A stretch of DNA of 64,000 nt from Cytophagaceae bacterium. GTDB lineage: Bacteria; Bacteroidota; Bacteroidia; Cytophagales; Spirosomataceae. How positions within the stretch are numbered: the stretch's first letter is position 1; each line of letters begins with the position of its first letter. This document shows, piece after piece, positions 18,316-27,174 of the stretch. A program made the translations under genes and the position numbers. Under the pieces are notes generated by a model, which was given only the letters and a program-made list of their open reading frames with translations, searched no databases and was not told the DNA's origin. Location of the stretch: positions 558,001 through 622,000 of the forward strand of contig JADKIR010000004.1 in the NCBI GenBank assembly GCA_016722655.1, in the 5' to 3' direction.

Positions 18316-18789
18316 CTATTTGTCAGCTTCAACAATAGCACCAACAGACATCACACCGGGTAGTGGATCAGGACGCATATTGTGACTGATTTTCCATTTG
18401 TATTTTCCGGGTTTTGGAAAGCGGAATTTTTGGAGGGTGGGGGCTTTAAATTTATTGTCAAAAATATCACCTAGCCCATCTCCTTTAGGTTTTCCTGATT
18501 TTTGGTCAAATAAAACCAACTCATCCATGGTTTTTACCAAAATGGTGCTATCTGAACTTTCAAGCTGTTGGTTGATATAAATATTGAAATATGGATATGA
18601 CACTGAGTTTCTTATGAGATAATGAAACCCGTAAGTTTTGGAAACATCTTTAATATCAAATTCAAATACCTGCTGATTGGCCAAGAGCCATTCGGAATTT
18701 TTAAAATCATTGATTTTTTTAAAGTCAGAACTTCCCTGACAAGCCATAATAATCAGGGCGAAAAAAGATATTATTTTCAGATTTCTCAT
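18316..18789 (-). CDS. gldH: Gliding motility lipoprotein GldH
   Basis: The 157-residue lipoprotein has the lipobox IIMAC (C17) and the family's body: NQQVFEFDIKD, the YHYLIRN-like YGFHYLIRNSVSYPY, GDGLGDIFDNKF and FPKPGKYKWKISHNMR. GldH is needed for gliding in Flavobacterium johnsoniae and is widespread in Bacteroidota, including non-gliders, with an uncertain biochemical role linked to the type IX secretion/gliding machinery. Its ATG overlaps the TGA of the PSP1/RicT gene by four bases, an arrangement seen often in this phylum. Confidence 0.88.
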   Translation of the reverse strand: MRNLKIISFFALIIMACQGSSDFKKINDFKNSEWLLANQQVFEFDIKDVSKTYGFHYLIRNSVSYPYFNIYINQQLESSDSTILVKTMDELVLFDQKSGKPKGDGLGDIFDNKFKAPTLQKFRFPKPGKYKWKISHNMRPDPLPGVMSVGAIVEADK

Positions 18790-20114
18790 ATTGGCTTTTC
18801 AGGTCGGTTTTGATTATTACGATTCTTTTTCCTTTTCTTATTCCGGCGTTCGGGATTCGGCACACCCTCTGCATTGACACTAGACTGATTTGGTGTAACA
18901 ACCGGTGCAGCAGGTTTGGTTTCTAATCTTGGCCCTTTATTTTGAGGCTGATTTTCAGGTCGGTTATTGGGCTTTTTATTAGGCTTCTTTTTGGTGTGAT
19001 ATTTTCTATCCAAACGCTCCAGATCATTGTTGATACTGGTTGGTTTTGACAGTTCTGCATCGGTAATCACCATCAAGTTCTCTAATCCCAGTGGTTTTTT
19101 CCCATCTTTATTCATCTTTTGTATCTCCGAAACCTGAGCACAAGGTATTGGGAACCAGTTGGTATCATTAGGATAGCTAAACCACATGATCCGGCGGAAA
19201 ATATCTGTTTTTTGAAGTGTTGCGTCACCTTTCTCGGTTTGAAGTGGCCGCTCCACTGCGGGTATATCTTTTATGGCGTCGATGTATGTTTCCAACTCAT
19301 AGTTGAGACAACACTTCAGTCGTCCACACTGTCCAGAAAGCTTTGCGGGATTGAGAGAAAGATTTTGATATCTGGCGGCAGCGGTAGGGATAGTTTTAAA
19401 CTCTGACAACCATGTGGAACAACAAAGCTCCCGACCACATGAACCGATACCTCCAATTCGGCCGGCCTCCTGTCTGAGGCTTATTTGCCTCATCTCAATC
19501 CTTACTTTAAATTCGCCTGCAAGTGTCTTAATAAGTTCTCTGAAATCGACACGGTCATCGGCAGAATAATAGAATGTAGCTTTGGAGTTATCAGACTGAA
19601 ATTCTACCTCCGAAAGTTTAAGATTGAGTTTTAACTCTTTGCATATTTCACGTGTACGATACATGGCTACCAAATCACGGTTTATAGCCAAAGTATGTTT
19701 TTCGAGGTCTTTTTCAGTAGCTAACCTATGTAAAACAGGTAGTTCATCTTCCTCTTTGATGCTTTTTTTTGCCAGCTGAATCCTCACCAACTCTCCTTGC
19801 ATAGAGACCGTACCGATATGATAACCGGTAGGCATTTCACATACCACAAAGTCACCGGTGTAAAGCTCAATTTTGTGAATATTTTTGAAATATTCTTTTC
19901 TTCCGCCTTTAAATTTTACTTCTATAACAGAAAATTTTTCAACGGTCGGAATGTGCATATTTGATAACCAATCGAAGGAATTCATCTTGGTGCAACCACC
20001 AGAAGAACACCCTCCGGCAGTTCTGCAACCGGCAGTATCGATATGATTTGATTTGTCTTGAGGGAGTCCTTTTATACTACCACAACCTCCTGTTGAACAT
20101 TGTCCACAAGCCAT
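18786..20114 (-). CDS. ricT: PSP1 domain protein RicT (YaaT-like)
   Basis: The 442-residue protein has a Cys/Gly-rich N-terminus with C3, C6, C11, C30, C36 and C41. A PSP1 domain follows at about 60-300, containing GRELCCSTWL and QCGRLKCCLNYE, and a basic, Pro/Asn/Lys-rich tail covers about 370-442. In Bacillus, RicT (YaaT) belongs to the RicA-RicF-RicT complex that binds [4Fe-4S] clusters and assists RNase Y processing. RicA and RicF equivalents are not seen here. The extra cysteines suggest an additional metal or cluster site. It is cotranscribed with gldH. Confidence 0.85.
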   Translation of the reverse strand: MACGQCSTGGCGSIKGLPQDKSNHIDTAGCRTAGGCSSGGCTKMNSFDWLSNMHIPTVEKFSVIEVKFKGGRKEYFKNIHKIELYTGDFVVCEMPTGYHIGTVSMQGELVRIQLAKKSIKEEDELPVLHRLATEKDLEKHTLAINRDLVAMYRTREICKELKLNLKLSEVEFQSDNSKATFYYSADDRVDFRELIKTLAGEFKVRIEMRQISLRQEAGRIGGIGSCGRELCCSTWLSEFKTIPTAAARYQNLSLNPAKLSGQCGRLKCCLNYELETYIDAIKDIPAVERPLQTEKGDATLQKTDIFRRIMWFSYPNDTNWFPIPCAQVSEIQKMNKDGKKPLGLENLMVITDAELSKPTSINNDLERLDRKYHTKKKPNKKPNNRPENQPQNKGPRLETKPAAPVVTPNQSSVNAEGVPNPERRNKKRKKNRNNQNRPEKPI

Positions 20115-20209
20115 TAGAATTTATATTTTTAACCTTTTGAAAGCCGTATTTTATCAAAAATTCAATCAAAAGGGTCTGATATCCATATTTACTTAAAAGA
20201 CAAAACTAA

Positions 20210-21499
20210 TTATTTCTTGAAATAATTCATCAAATCCTGTCCAATATCTTTTCGGAAGTACTTCTTTTTAAACTTTACCTTCCTGGCCATTTTTTGGGAT
20301 TTTCTGATAGCGGCAGCCATTGTACGAGCCATTCCTGTGAGGGCAATCACCCTTCCACCGTTGGTTACAACCCCTGTGTCGGTCACCTGGGTGCCTGCAT
20401 GAAAAACTATTGCGTCTTTTTCCGCTTCCGGGATTTCCATCAAATCACCTTTTTTGTATTCTTCAGGATAGCCGCCTGCAACCACCATTGTTGTTACGGC
20501 AGTTTTTGGGTTGATATTGAGCTTGATTTTGTCTAATTTCCCGTCTGCAGCAGCAGTCAAAAGCCTGATCATATCGGTTTTGATTCTTGGCAGTACCACT
20601 TCAGTTTCAGGATCACCCATGCGGGCATTGTATTCAATAACCATTGGGTTTCCGTTGTCATTCATAAGCCCAATAAATATGAAGCCTACATAATGAATTC
20701 CCTCTGCCTGCAGGCCGGCTAAAGTTGGTTTTACCACCAACTCCTCCACTTTTTTGATAAAATCGGCATCGGCAAACGGGACAGGCGAAACTGCTCCCAT
20801 GCCTCCGGTATTAAGACCCGTATCCCCTTCTCCTATTCTTTTATAATCTTTGGCTTCGGGCAGAATCACATAGTTTTTCCCATCAGAAAGCACAAAAACT
20901 GACAATTCTATTCCTTTCAAAAACTGCTCAATGAGGACTTTATCTCCGGCCGAACCAAATTTCCCTGCTGTCAGCATTTCGGTCAGGCTGGCTTTGGCTT
21001 CATCACGACTTTCGGTGATAATTACGCCCTTACCTGCAGCGAGGCCATCAGCTTTTAAAACATAAGGACCATTTTGACTGTCAAGATAGGCAAGTCCTTT
21101 TTCAAAGGTTTCTTTAGTAAATGTTTCTGAAAAAGCTGTAGGAACACCGTATTTTTGCATAAAAGCCTTGGAAAAGTCTTTTGAGCCTTCCAATTGTGCT
21201 CCTTTTCTGTCGGGGCCAATAATTTTAACTTTTTTGAGTTGTTTGTCAGCATTAAAATAATCCACGATTCCTTTAACCAAAGGATCTTCGGGGCCAACCA
21301 CCACCAATTTGATACTTTCTGCCAAAACCAACTCTTTAATTTTAGGAAAATCATCGACTTTAATGTTGACATTGGTTGCGATGGTAGCAGTTCCGGCATT
21401 TCCCGGAGCTACGAAAAGTTTTTCGCAATTTTTAGATTGAGTTATTTTCCACGCAAAAGCATGCTCTCTTCCTCCCGAACCTATGATGAGTATATTCAT
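20210..21499 (-). CDS. purD: Phosphoribosylamine--glycine ligase
   Basis: The 429-residue GARS enzyme joins glycine to 5-phosphoribosylamine with ATP in purine synthesis. The start NILIIGSGGREHAFAWK is the family signature, and I take ATG 21499 because it begins exactly there; a longer frame to 21520 adds seven unrelated residues. The ATP-grasp core shows VLKADGLAAGKGV and LIEQFLKGIELSVF, then GGMGAVSP and VIEYNARMGDPETE. The length is normal. It is a single gene between ricT and the divergent deacetylase gene. Confidence 0.97.
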   Translation of the reverse strand: MNILIIGSGGREHAFAWKITQSKNCEKLFVAPGNAGTATIATNVNIKVDDFPKIKELVLAESIKLVVVGPEDPLVKGIVDYFNADKQLKKVKIIGPDRKGAQLEGSKDFSKAFMQKYGVPTAFSETFTKETFEKGLAYLDSQNGPYVLKADGLAAGKGVIITESRDEAKASLTEMLTAGKFGSAGDKVLIEQFLKGIELSVFVLSDGKNYVILPEAKDYKRIGEGDTGLNTGGMGAVSPVPFADADFIKKVEELVVKPTLAGLQAEGIHYVGFIFIGLMNDNGNPMVIEYNARMGDPETEVVLPRIKTDMIRLLTAAADGKLDKIKLNINPKTAVTTMVVAGGYPEEYKKGDLMEIPEAEKDAIVFHAGTQVTDTGVVTNGGRVIALTGMARTMAAAIRKSQKMARKVKFKKKYFRKDIGQDLMNYFKK

Positions 21500-21661
21500 T
21501 ATCTTTACTTTGAACCACATGCACTGGGCTATGGATTATGATTTTTACGCAAAAATAGGGATTGACAAGGGGAATAAAAAAAATGGGCCGCTTCTATGAG
21601 AATTAAATTGCACTTTAATCGTTTATTTTTCAACAAAAATTAATTTCTTAAAAAATTCCGG

Positions 21662-22597
21662 ATGAAAAAGACCTTTATTTTTTCTTTTACCTTTCTTTTG
21701 ATTTACGTTTCGTCTTTTAGTCAAAAAAAACAGATTTGTATAACCATTGACGACCTGCCGGTGGTAAATTATGGGATTAAAGAAATAAAATACCAAACCA
21801 CACTTACTGCTGATCTTTTGGCTCATTTACAGAAAAAGAAGATTCCGGCAATTGGTTTTGTAAATGAAATGAAACTTTTCCCAAATGATAATTATTCTGA
21901 AAATCAAGTGGATATATTAAAAATGTGGCTAAATGCCGGTCTGGATCTGGGAAATCACACTTTTGCACATAAAGATTACAACAATACACCTTTTGAAGAA
22001 TATACTGAAGGAATTCTGAAAGGTGAAAAAATCACGAAGAACCTTCTGGAAGAATCTGGCAAGAAAATGAAATATTTCAGGCATCCGTATTTGCATTTGG
22101 GCTCTACAAAAGAAAAAGCCGATTCATTGAGTAAATTTCTTTTTGTTCATGGATATACAGTGGCTCCCGTAAGTATTGATAACGAAGATTATCTGTTTGC
22201 AGTGGCCTATCACAGACTTTTGAAAAAAAATGATAAGAAAACCGCCACCAAACTTGGGGAAGACTACCTAAAATACTTGGAAGAAAAACTCCTGTTTTAT
22301 GAAAGGCAATCAGAAAAACTATTTGAAAGGAATATTTCTCATATTCTATTGCTTCATGCCAATAAACTCAATGCCGATTATCTTGGAAAATTGGCTGAAG
22401 TGTTTCTGAGACATGGTTATGAATTTGTTTCTTTAGAAAAAGCACTGGAAGATCCGGCCTATCAGACTCCAATTACAAAATATGGTCGATATGGCATTTC
22501 CTGGCTTGACCGCTGGGCACTTTCTGCCGGAAAAACCGGTGACTTTTTTAAAGGTGACCCGGAATCACCGGAATACGTAAAAAAACTGGCAGAATAA
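21662..22597 (+). CDS. Secreted polysaccharide deacetylase family protein
   Basis: The 311-residue protein has a signal peptide (about 1-20, cleavage before QKKQ) and an NodB-type carbohydrate esterase 4 domain. The catalytic pair is TIDD (D30, D31); the metal-binding histidines are in GNHTFAHKDY (H99, H103), and MKYFRHPYLHLG is the active-site groove motif. CE4 enzymes remove N- or O-acetyl groups from chitin, peptidoglycan or xylan-like substrates; the target is unknown. A shared terminator at 22599-22633 ends it. Confidence 0.85.
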   Translation: MKKTFIFSFTFLLIYVSSFSQKKQICITIDDLPVVNYGIKEIKYQTTLTADLLAHLQKKKIPAIGFVNEMKLFPNDNYSENQVDILKMWLNAGLDLGNHTFAHKDYNNTPFEEYTEGILKGEKITKNLLEESGKKMKYFRHPYLHLGSTKEKADSLSKFLFVHGYTVAPVSIDNEDYLFAVAYHRLLKKNDKKTATKLGEDYLKYLEEKLLFYERQSEKLFERNISHILLLHANKLNADYLGKLAEVFLRHGYEFVSLEKALEDPAYQTPITKYGRYGISWLDRWALSAGKTGDFFKGDPESPEYVKKLAE

Positions 22598-22598
22598 G

Positions 22599-22633
22599 AA
22601 AAGAGGCCTGATTTTTTGATCAGACCTCTTTAT
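22599..22633. terminator. Bidirectional terminator
   Basis: AAGAGGCCTGAT and ATCAGACCTCTT form a 12-bp stem with one mismatch around a T-rich loop, followed by T-rich sequence. It lies between the convergent deacetylase and lipoprotein genes and can serve both. Confidence 0.85.
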
Positions 22634-22653
22634 TTTTTTAAAAGTATTAAATT

Positions 22654-23289
22654 TTATTTATCACTAAAAACCGAAACTTTGTTTTTAGAACCATCCTCAA
22701 AAACTGCCTCGACACCTACCAATCCAAACTTGTGATTGGCGTAATATCTGATTTTCTGAAGCCCCGGCATGGCATTTCCCTGTTCTTCAATCTGGAATAC
22801 TTTGATACCCATAAACCCATAGGCATAATCGTCGGTAGTTGATTTGGCAACAACCTCTCTCACAATTTTGTTTCCATTGATTGTACCTTCGTATTTATCG
22901 CCCACCTTGGCATCATAATCAATGAGAGTGAAGTTTTTCCCTTCATGAACCGACTGTATGCCCTTGTCGGTCACACGACCCGAAAAGCTAATTTCGGCGG
23001 TATTTCCGTTAACGTTTTTAATATAAGGAAAAGTGTCCTTCCATTTAACGAGAGTTGGGTTTGTAACTGCAACCTTAACTGTCGTAGTAGAAACTCCGTC
23101 TGATACATTGGTCACTTCTCCATCTGAAACACTAACTCCGGAGAGAGTGGTATATAATCCAAAAGTATTTCCCATCTCGGTAAGGGCAAGTGGCTCTCCG
23201 CCTATGGTTTTATCAGAACCCACATCTGATTTTTCACAAGCAAAAAGCCCTAAAGTCAATATTATACCTGAAAAAAGTTTTGCTTTCAT
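22654..23289 (-). CDS. Hypothetical lipoprotein
   Basis: This is a 211-residue lipoprotein with the lipobox LGLFAC (C18). The rest is rich in Thr, Val, Asp and Gly and probably all-beta. I do not recognise a family. No catalytic motif stands out, and the VSDGVSTTTVKVAVTN-like strands suggest an Ig-like or immunoglobulin-sandwich fold. It is a single gene, convergent with the deacetylase gene and ending near the shared terminator. Confidence 0.6.
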   Translation of the reverse strand: MKAKLFSGIILTLGLFACEKSDVGSDKTIGGEPLALTEMGNTFGLYTTLSGVSVSDGEVTNVSDGVSTTTVKVAVTNPTLVKWKDTFPYIKNVNGNTAEISFSGRVTDKGIQSVHEGKNFTLIDYDAKVGDKYEGTINGNKIVREVVAKSTTDDYAYGFMGIKVFQIEEQGNAMPGLQKIRYYANHKFGLVGVEAVFEDGSKNKVSVFSDK

Positions 23290-23385
23290 AAATTTTGATT
23301 TGATGCATTAAACCTATCTCAATTCATCTGACTAAACAATGACCATAGGCAGGCTTTATGAAATACGGTAATTTTAAGTTTAAGT

Positions 23386-24510
23386 TTAGATTTTTATTTC
23401 TCTCTGAAAAATCCTGTAGCGTTTATTTATTTCACCTCCAAATTTTGTCATTTTAGCATGCGTTTTTAGATTATCTTCCAATATCAAATGGCTTTTTACA
23501 GTTTTGATTCCTGCTTTTTTAATGGCCTCAAAATATTCCAGACTCAACCAATAATCCAAACCCATATTGCGATATTCTTTTTTGATGCCTCCAATCATCA
23601 AAATCAATTCTTTGGATTGCTGTTGTGACCTCAGAATTTTCCAAAAACCTAAAGGAAATAGCCGGCCATTGCATTGTTGTATTCCCTCAACAATGTCAGG
23701 AAAGCCAATCACAAATGCTACGAGCTCCTTTTTCTCATTTAAAACACCCTTCATATATTGAGGTGAAAGCAATAGAATAAATCTTTTGACCAGTAAATCA
23801 ATGTCTTTTTTACTCATTGGGGTATGGGCATAGATTTCGACAAACAACTCATTGATAAGATTAACCGCAGGTCTGAGATACCGCCAAACGCCAAATCGTG
23901 TTTTGAAGTTAAGAATTTTCAGGTTTTGATGTAAATGCTTATACGAAAGATACTTTTGGTACAATTCCTCAGGATATTTTTCGGGCACTTCAATTTTAAA
24001 TGAAACCAAATCGGTTTTCTTTTCAAATCCCTCCAGTTTCATAAAATCAATCATGAAAGGGAAATTAACATTGGTCATGATCAGGGGAGGATTATCAAGA
24101 CCTTCCAATTCAAAACCTTGTGGTTCTTTATCAGAAAATCCAAGAGGCCCCACCATTTGAGTACATCCAAATGACTTTGCCCAATTCTCTACAGTTGCGA
24201 GTAATTCATGGACAATTTCAATACTTTCAATGGATTCTATGTAACAAAACCTGGCATCCTTTAGCCCATGCCTTTTATTGTATTTTTCAGGAATCACTCC
24301 CATGATTCTACCAAGGACTTGGTTTTCATTCATAGCCAGAAACATTTTTACATGATTTCCCTGGAAAGAATGATTCTTCTTTTTACTAAAAAATATTTTA
24401 TCGTCAGAATAAATCGGTGGCAACCAACCTATGTGGTCTTTGTGCAAAATATAAGGAAAATCTATAAATTGATTTAAAAGTTTTTGATCAGTAACCTCAA
24501 CAATCTTCAC
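23386..24510 (-). CDS. GNAT-like acetyltransferase superfamily protein
   Basis: The 374-residue protein resembles conserved Bacteroidota proteins annotated as N-acetyltransferase. An N-terminal half starts FIDFPYILHKDHIGWLPPIY and has NQVLGRIMGVIPEKYNKRHG. A second half has the strand-helix pattern ELILMIGGIKKEYRNMGLDY, where KKEYRNMG takes the place of the Q/RxxGxG/A acetyl-CoA loop. The tail LILEDNLKTHAKMTKFGGEINKRYRIF is typical of GNAT ends. The substrate is unknown, and acyl transfer is inferred rather than shown. Confidence 0.6.
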   Translation of the reverse strand: MKIVEVTDQKLLNQFIDFPYILHKDHIGWLPPIYSDDKIFFSKKKNHSFQGNHVKMFLAMNENQVLGRIMGVIPEKYNKRHGLKDARFCYIESIESIEIVHELLATVENWAKSFGCTQMVGPLGFSDKEPQGFELEGLDNPPLIMTNVNFPFMIDFMKLEGFEKKTDLVSFKIEVPEKYPEELYQKYLSYKHLHQNLKILNFKTRFGVWRYLRPAVNLINELFVEIYAHTPMSKKDIDLLVKRFILLLSPQYMKGVLNEKKELVAFVIGFPDIVEGIQQCNGRLFPLGFWKILRSQQQSKELILMIGGIKKEYRNMGLDYWLSLEYFEAIKKAGIKTVKSHLILEDNLKTHAKMTKFGGEINKRYRIFQREIKI

Positions 24511-24612
24511 GTTAATTTTTTTTGAAAATTTAGCCCTGTAATCATCTCAAAAAACTGACAGGTTCGACTTTTTTATATGATTCTGGTTGGAATCAGGATA
24601 GTTTCAACAAAA

Positions 24613-24652
24613 AACACCCGATTTGCAAACGAAATTTTACAAATCGGGTGTT
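24613..24652 (-). terminator. Terminator of the DinB gene
   Basis: AACACCCGATTTG (24613-24625) pairs perfectly with CAAATCGGGTGTT (24640-24652). On the minus strand a T-rich tract follows. It lies just after the DinB stop at 24674. Confidence 0.9.
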
Positions 24653-24673
24653 AATCAGGGTAAAACTTAAAAC

Positions 24674-25141
24674 TTATCTTTCCCAAAAAAACGGAGGTTG
24701 AATACCCAGTGCACGTAAATACACATACCCTTGCCCACGGTGATGAATTTCATTTTCGATAAAATAAGTGATGCTTTCCAAAGCAGAAGAGGTATACTGT
24801 CCAAATAATGTATGAACTTCTCTAAATTTTTCATGGGTAATTTGAGGCCACATTTCATTGATTTTTTCAGTAGATTCGTCCCAAATCTTCAAAAAGTCAT
24901 CTTTGGTTTTAAGATTTTCGAAAGCATCGTTAAATGCTTTTACTTCCCCACCCAGAATTTCATTAAGACCCGGAACAGCAATGGCGAGAAATTCCTTGGT
25001 TAGATCTGCAAATGGCCTCATGCCGCCAATAGAGAATTCAAAAAAATCTTTTTCCGGAAAAAGTTCGATAACCTTTCTGGTTAAACGACGATTGCCCTGC
25101 CAGTTGGCCAGAAGTTCGGTCGGAGTGATAATTTCTTGCAT
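24674..25141 (-). CDS. DinB family protein
   Basis: The 155-residue four-helix protein has the DinB/YfiT metal-site layout. Early residues read TELLANWQGNRRLTRKVIELF, and the late helix has NEIHHRGQGYVYLRALG, whose HHRGQ histidine is the family's typical metal ligand. Members bind Zn or Ni, and some are thiol-dependent transferases; here the function is unknown. Upstream lies a perfect palindrome overlapping the promoter region (25214-25231), so the gene is probably under repressor control. A strong terminator follows. Confidence 0.85.
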   Translation of the reverse strand: MQEIITPTELLANWQGNRRLTRKVIELFPEKDFFEFSIGGMRPFADLTKEFLAIAVPGLNEILGGEVKAFNDAFENLKTKDDFLKIWDESTEKINEMWPQITHEKFREVHTLFGQYTSSALESITYFIENEIHHRGQGYVYLRALGIQPPFFWER

Positions 25142-25451
25142 AGTTTTTCAAAATTTGTGCTCAAAAACGTCGAGCTGTTTTAAAATCATTTGAAACAAAA
25201 CTATACCGACGTTCTGACAACCTTATGTCAGCAGTGTATGATAAGTTTTAAAAAAATTGAAAAACAGAAAATAACTTTATAATTTTTCAGATTGAATTGG
25301 ATAAGAAATTTTTCAGAATTAAATCAATTAAAATTGAGTAATACTCCGGTTTTCTGGATAAAAAAGTATTTTTTTTGGTCTTTTGATTGGTTATTTAAAG
25401 AAATATTTAAAAATTCGCAGATTACAAAAACACTAATAAAGATTCCTAATA
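25142..25451. other. 310-bp intergenic region between divergent DinB and esterase genes
   Basis: The stretch is AT-rich and holds no credible coding frame. It contains a minus-strand -7-like box at 25196-25203 and the palindrome at 25214-25231. I see no promoter box of good quality for the esterase. Confidence 0.7.
25196..25231 (-). promoter_or_regulatory. DinB promoter with palindromic operator
   Basis: On the minus strand TAGTTTTG (25203-25196) fits the TAnnTTTG -7 box. Just upstream lies the perfect inverted repeat CTGACA-N6-TGTCAG (25214-25231), which includes a TTG in the -33 area. A dimeric repressor bound there would block the promoter. The regulator is not identifiable in the window. 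Confidence 0.45.
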
Positions 25452-27131
25452 ATGAAACTAATGAAGTTGGGGCTATGGACAGCCATTTTGACCTTCACTA
25501 TTCAATCAACATTCAGCCAAAAACTCAAAACCGGCCCTCAGGTATTAACATTTCATTCCGATGTTGATGACACCGAGCAACCTTACGCAATATATATTCC
25601 GAAGGCATTTTCAGAAAAAAAAACTTACCCATTGGTGGTTATGTTACATGGAGCAGGTTCTAACCACCGTCTGGCATTGAGAAGAGTATTTGGAAAAAGT
25701 AATTCGGAAGGTGAGAATGATGTTGAAGCAAGTATTTATTTCCCTAAATGGAAAGATGTGGAATACATTGTGGTTTCACCCCTGGCTCGTGGCACAATGG
25801 GCTATCAGGGAGTTGCTGAAAAAGATGTATGGGATGTAATTGCTGACGTAAAAAAACGTTTCAAAATTGATGAAAACCGCACCTATCTCACCGGCCTCTC
25901 CATGGGCGGTGGCGGCACCATGTGGATAGGATTGACAAGACCCGATTTCTGGGCGGCAATTGCCCCTGTTTGCCCTGCACCGCCAAAAGGCACAGAAATT
26001 TATCTCGAAAATGCCACTAACCTTAATGTTCATTTTTTCCAGGGAACCGATGACCCCGCCGTAAAAGTAGAAGGAACACGAAAATGGGTGGAAGATTTTA
26101 AAAATGTAGGTTCCAAAGTTACCTATATTGAATACCCCGGGGTGAAACATGACAGCTGGGTAAATGCCTACAAGGATGAATTTATATTTGGTTGGTTTGA
26201 TAAATTTACCCGGGACCCCTATCCTTCCAAAGTGAAATTTACAACTGCTCAACTCAAATATTATAAGGCATATTGGGTTGAAATCGTGGACAAAACTGTT
26301 GGTCAGGTGGCCAAAGTAAATGCCCATTTTAAAAATAAAAATCAATTAGATATTACAACCGAAAATATTAATGTTCTTTCGATTGATATTTTGGATCATC
26401 CAAATTTTAACAAAAAGTCTGCGATGCAACTCAATATCGACGGACAAAATCTTTCAGTATTCGGTTTGACCAATGGTCAGGTATTGATAAAAACCGGCGA
26501 CAAATGGGCTGTAGGAAAAAGACCAGAGATGAGTGCATTGAAAAATCAAAAATTGGAAGGCCCTTTGAGTGAAATCATCGCCGATCGTCAGATTTATGTA
26601 TATGGTACCGAAGGTAATCCCGGCAAAGAAGAACTAGAAAAGAGAAGAAAAATAGCTGAACAGGCCGCTGACTGGAGTTTTTACCGGGGCGATTTCCTGG
26701 GTCGGGTGATGGTGTTTCCAAGAGTTTTGTCTGACAAAGAGGTTAGACCATCAGATATTGAAAGGTCAAATCTGATACTTTTTGGAGATGCCTCCACCAA
26801 TAGCATCATCGCCAAATATGCCGATAAACTTCCTATGAGTCTCAAGAAAGGAAACGAAGCCAGCCTCACCTATATTTATCCCAATGGCAAAAAATACATT
26901 ATGATCAATTCAGGGCTGCCTTTCTGGGAAATCCCCGATAATGCCACCGGACTGGCGGCTTTACTGCGATCAAGCTCAAAGGTGGGTGTTTTGCAAGGTC
27001 TTGGAGACTGGGTGCTGTTTGACAGTGACATCAAAAAGGTAATTGGTACTGGTCTTTTTGATAAAAACTGGCAATTGACCGAAAAAGACAAAGAGCTTTT
27101 GAAAAATAGCGGAAAAGTGGATTTGAAATAA
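25452..27131 (+). CDS. Secreted alpha/beta hydrolase (feruloyl/polyester esterase-like) with C-terminal extension
   Basis: The 559-residue protein has a signal peptide (about 1-22) and then an esterase domain of the PHB depolymerase / feruloyl esterase type at about 30-255. HGAG at 66-69 is the oxyanion region, GLSMG at 148-152 holds the nucleophile S150, the acid is D200 or D201 (GTDDPAV), and the histidine is H233 (GVKHDSW). The last 300 residues (about 262-559) hold repetitive beta strands and a segment NLILFGDASTNSIIAKYADKL common in this peptidase-like subgroup. It probably acts on plant ester bonds or oligopeptides outside the cytoplasm. A second ATG at 25461 is possible. Confidence 0.8.
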   Translation: MKLMKLGLWTAILTFTIQSTFSQKLKTGPQVLTFHSDVDDTEQPYAIYIPKAFSEKKTYPLVVMLHGAGSNHRLALRRVFGKSNSEGENDVEASIYFPKWKDVEYIVVSPLARGTMGYQGVAEKDVWDVIADVKKRFKIDENRTYLTGLSMGGGGTMWIGLTRPDFWAAIAPVCPAPPKGTEIYLENATNLNVHFFQGTDDPAVKVEGTRKWVEDFKNVGSKVTYIEYPGVKHDSWVNAYKDEFIFGWFDKFTRDPYPSKVKFTTAQLKYYKAYWVEIVDKTVGQVAKVNAHFKNKNQLDITTENINVLSIDILDHPNFNKKSAMQLNIDGQNLSVFGLTNGQVLIKTGDKWAVGKRPEMSALKNQKLEGPLSEIIADRQIYVYGTEGNPGKEELEKRRKIAEQAADWSFYRGDFLGRVMVFPRVLSDKEVRPSDIERSNLILFGDASTNSIIAKYADKLPMSLKKGNEASLTYIYPNGKKYIMINSGLPFWEIPDNATGLAALLRSSSKVGVLQGLGDWVLFDSDIKKVIGTGLFDKNWQLTEKDKELLKNSGKVDLK

Positions 27132-27136
27132 AAATA

Positions 27137-27174
27137 AAAACCTCGGCTCAATTAAAAAAGCCGAGGTTTTTTTT
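27137..27174. terminator. Bidirectional terminator
   Basis: AAAACCTCGGCT (27137-27148) pairs perfectly with AGCCGAGGTTTT (27159-27170), followed by more T. It lies between the convergent esterase and glutathionylspermidine-synthase-like genes and overlaps the end of the latter. Confidence 0.9.

Noticed and set aside
25776..26345. 189-codon minus-strand frame inside the esterase gene
   Set aside because: It lies entirely antisense to a hydrolase with complete catalytic residues and has no upstream signal.
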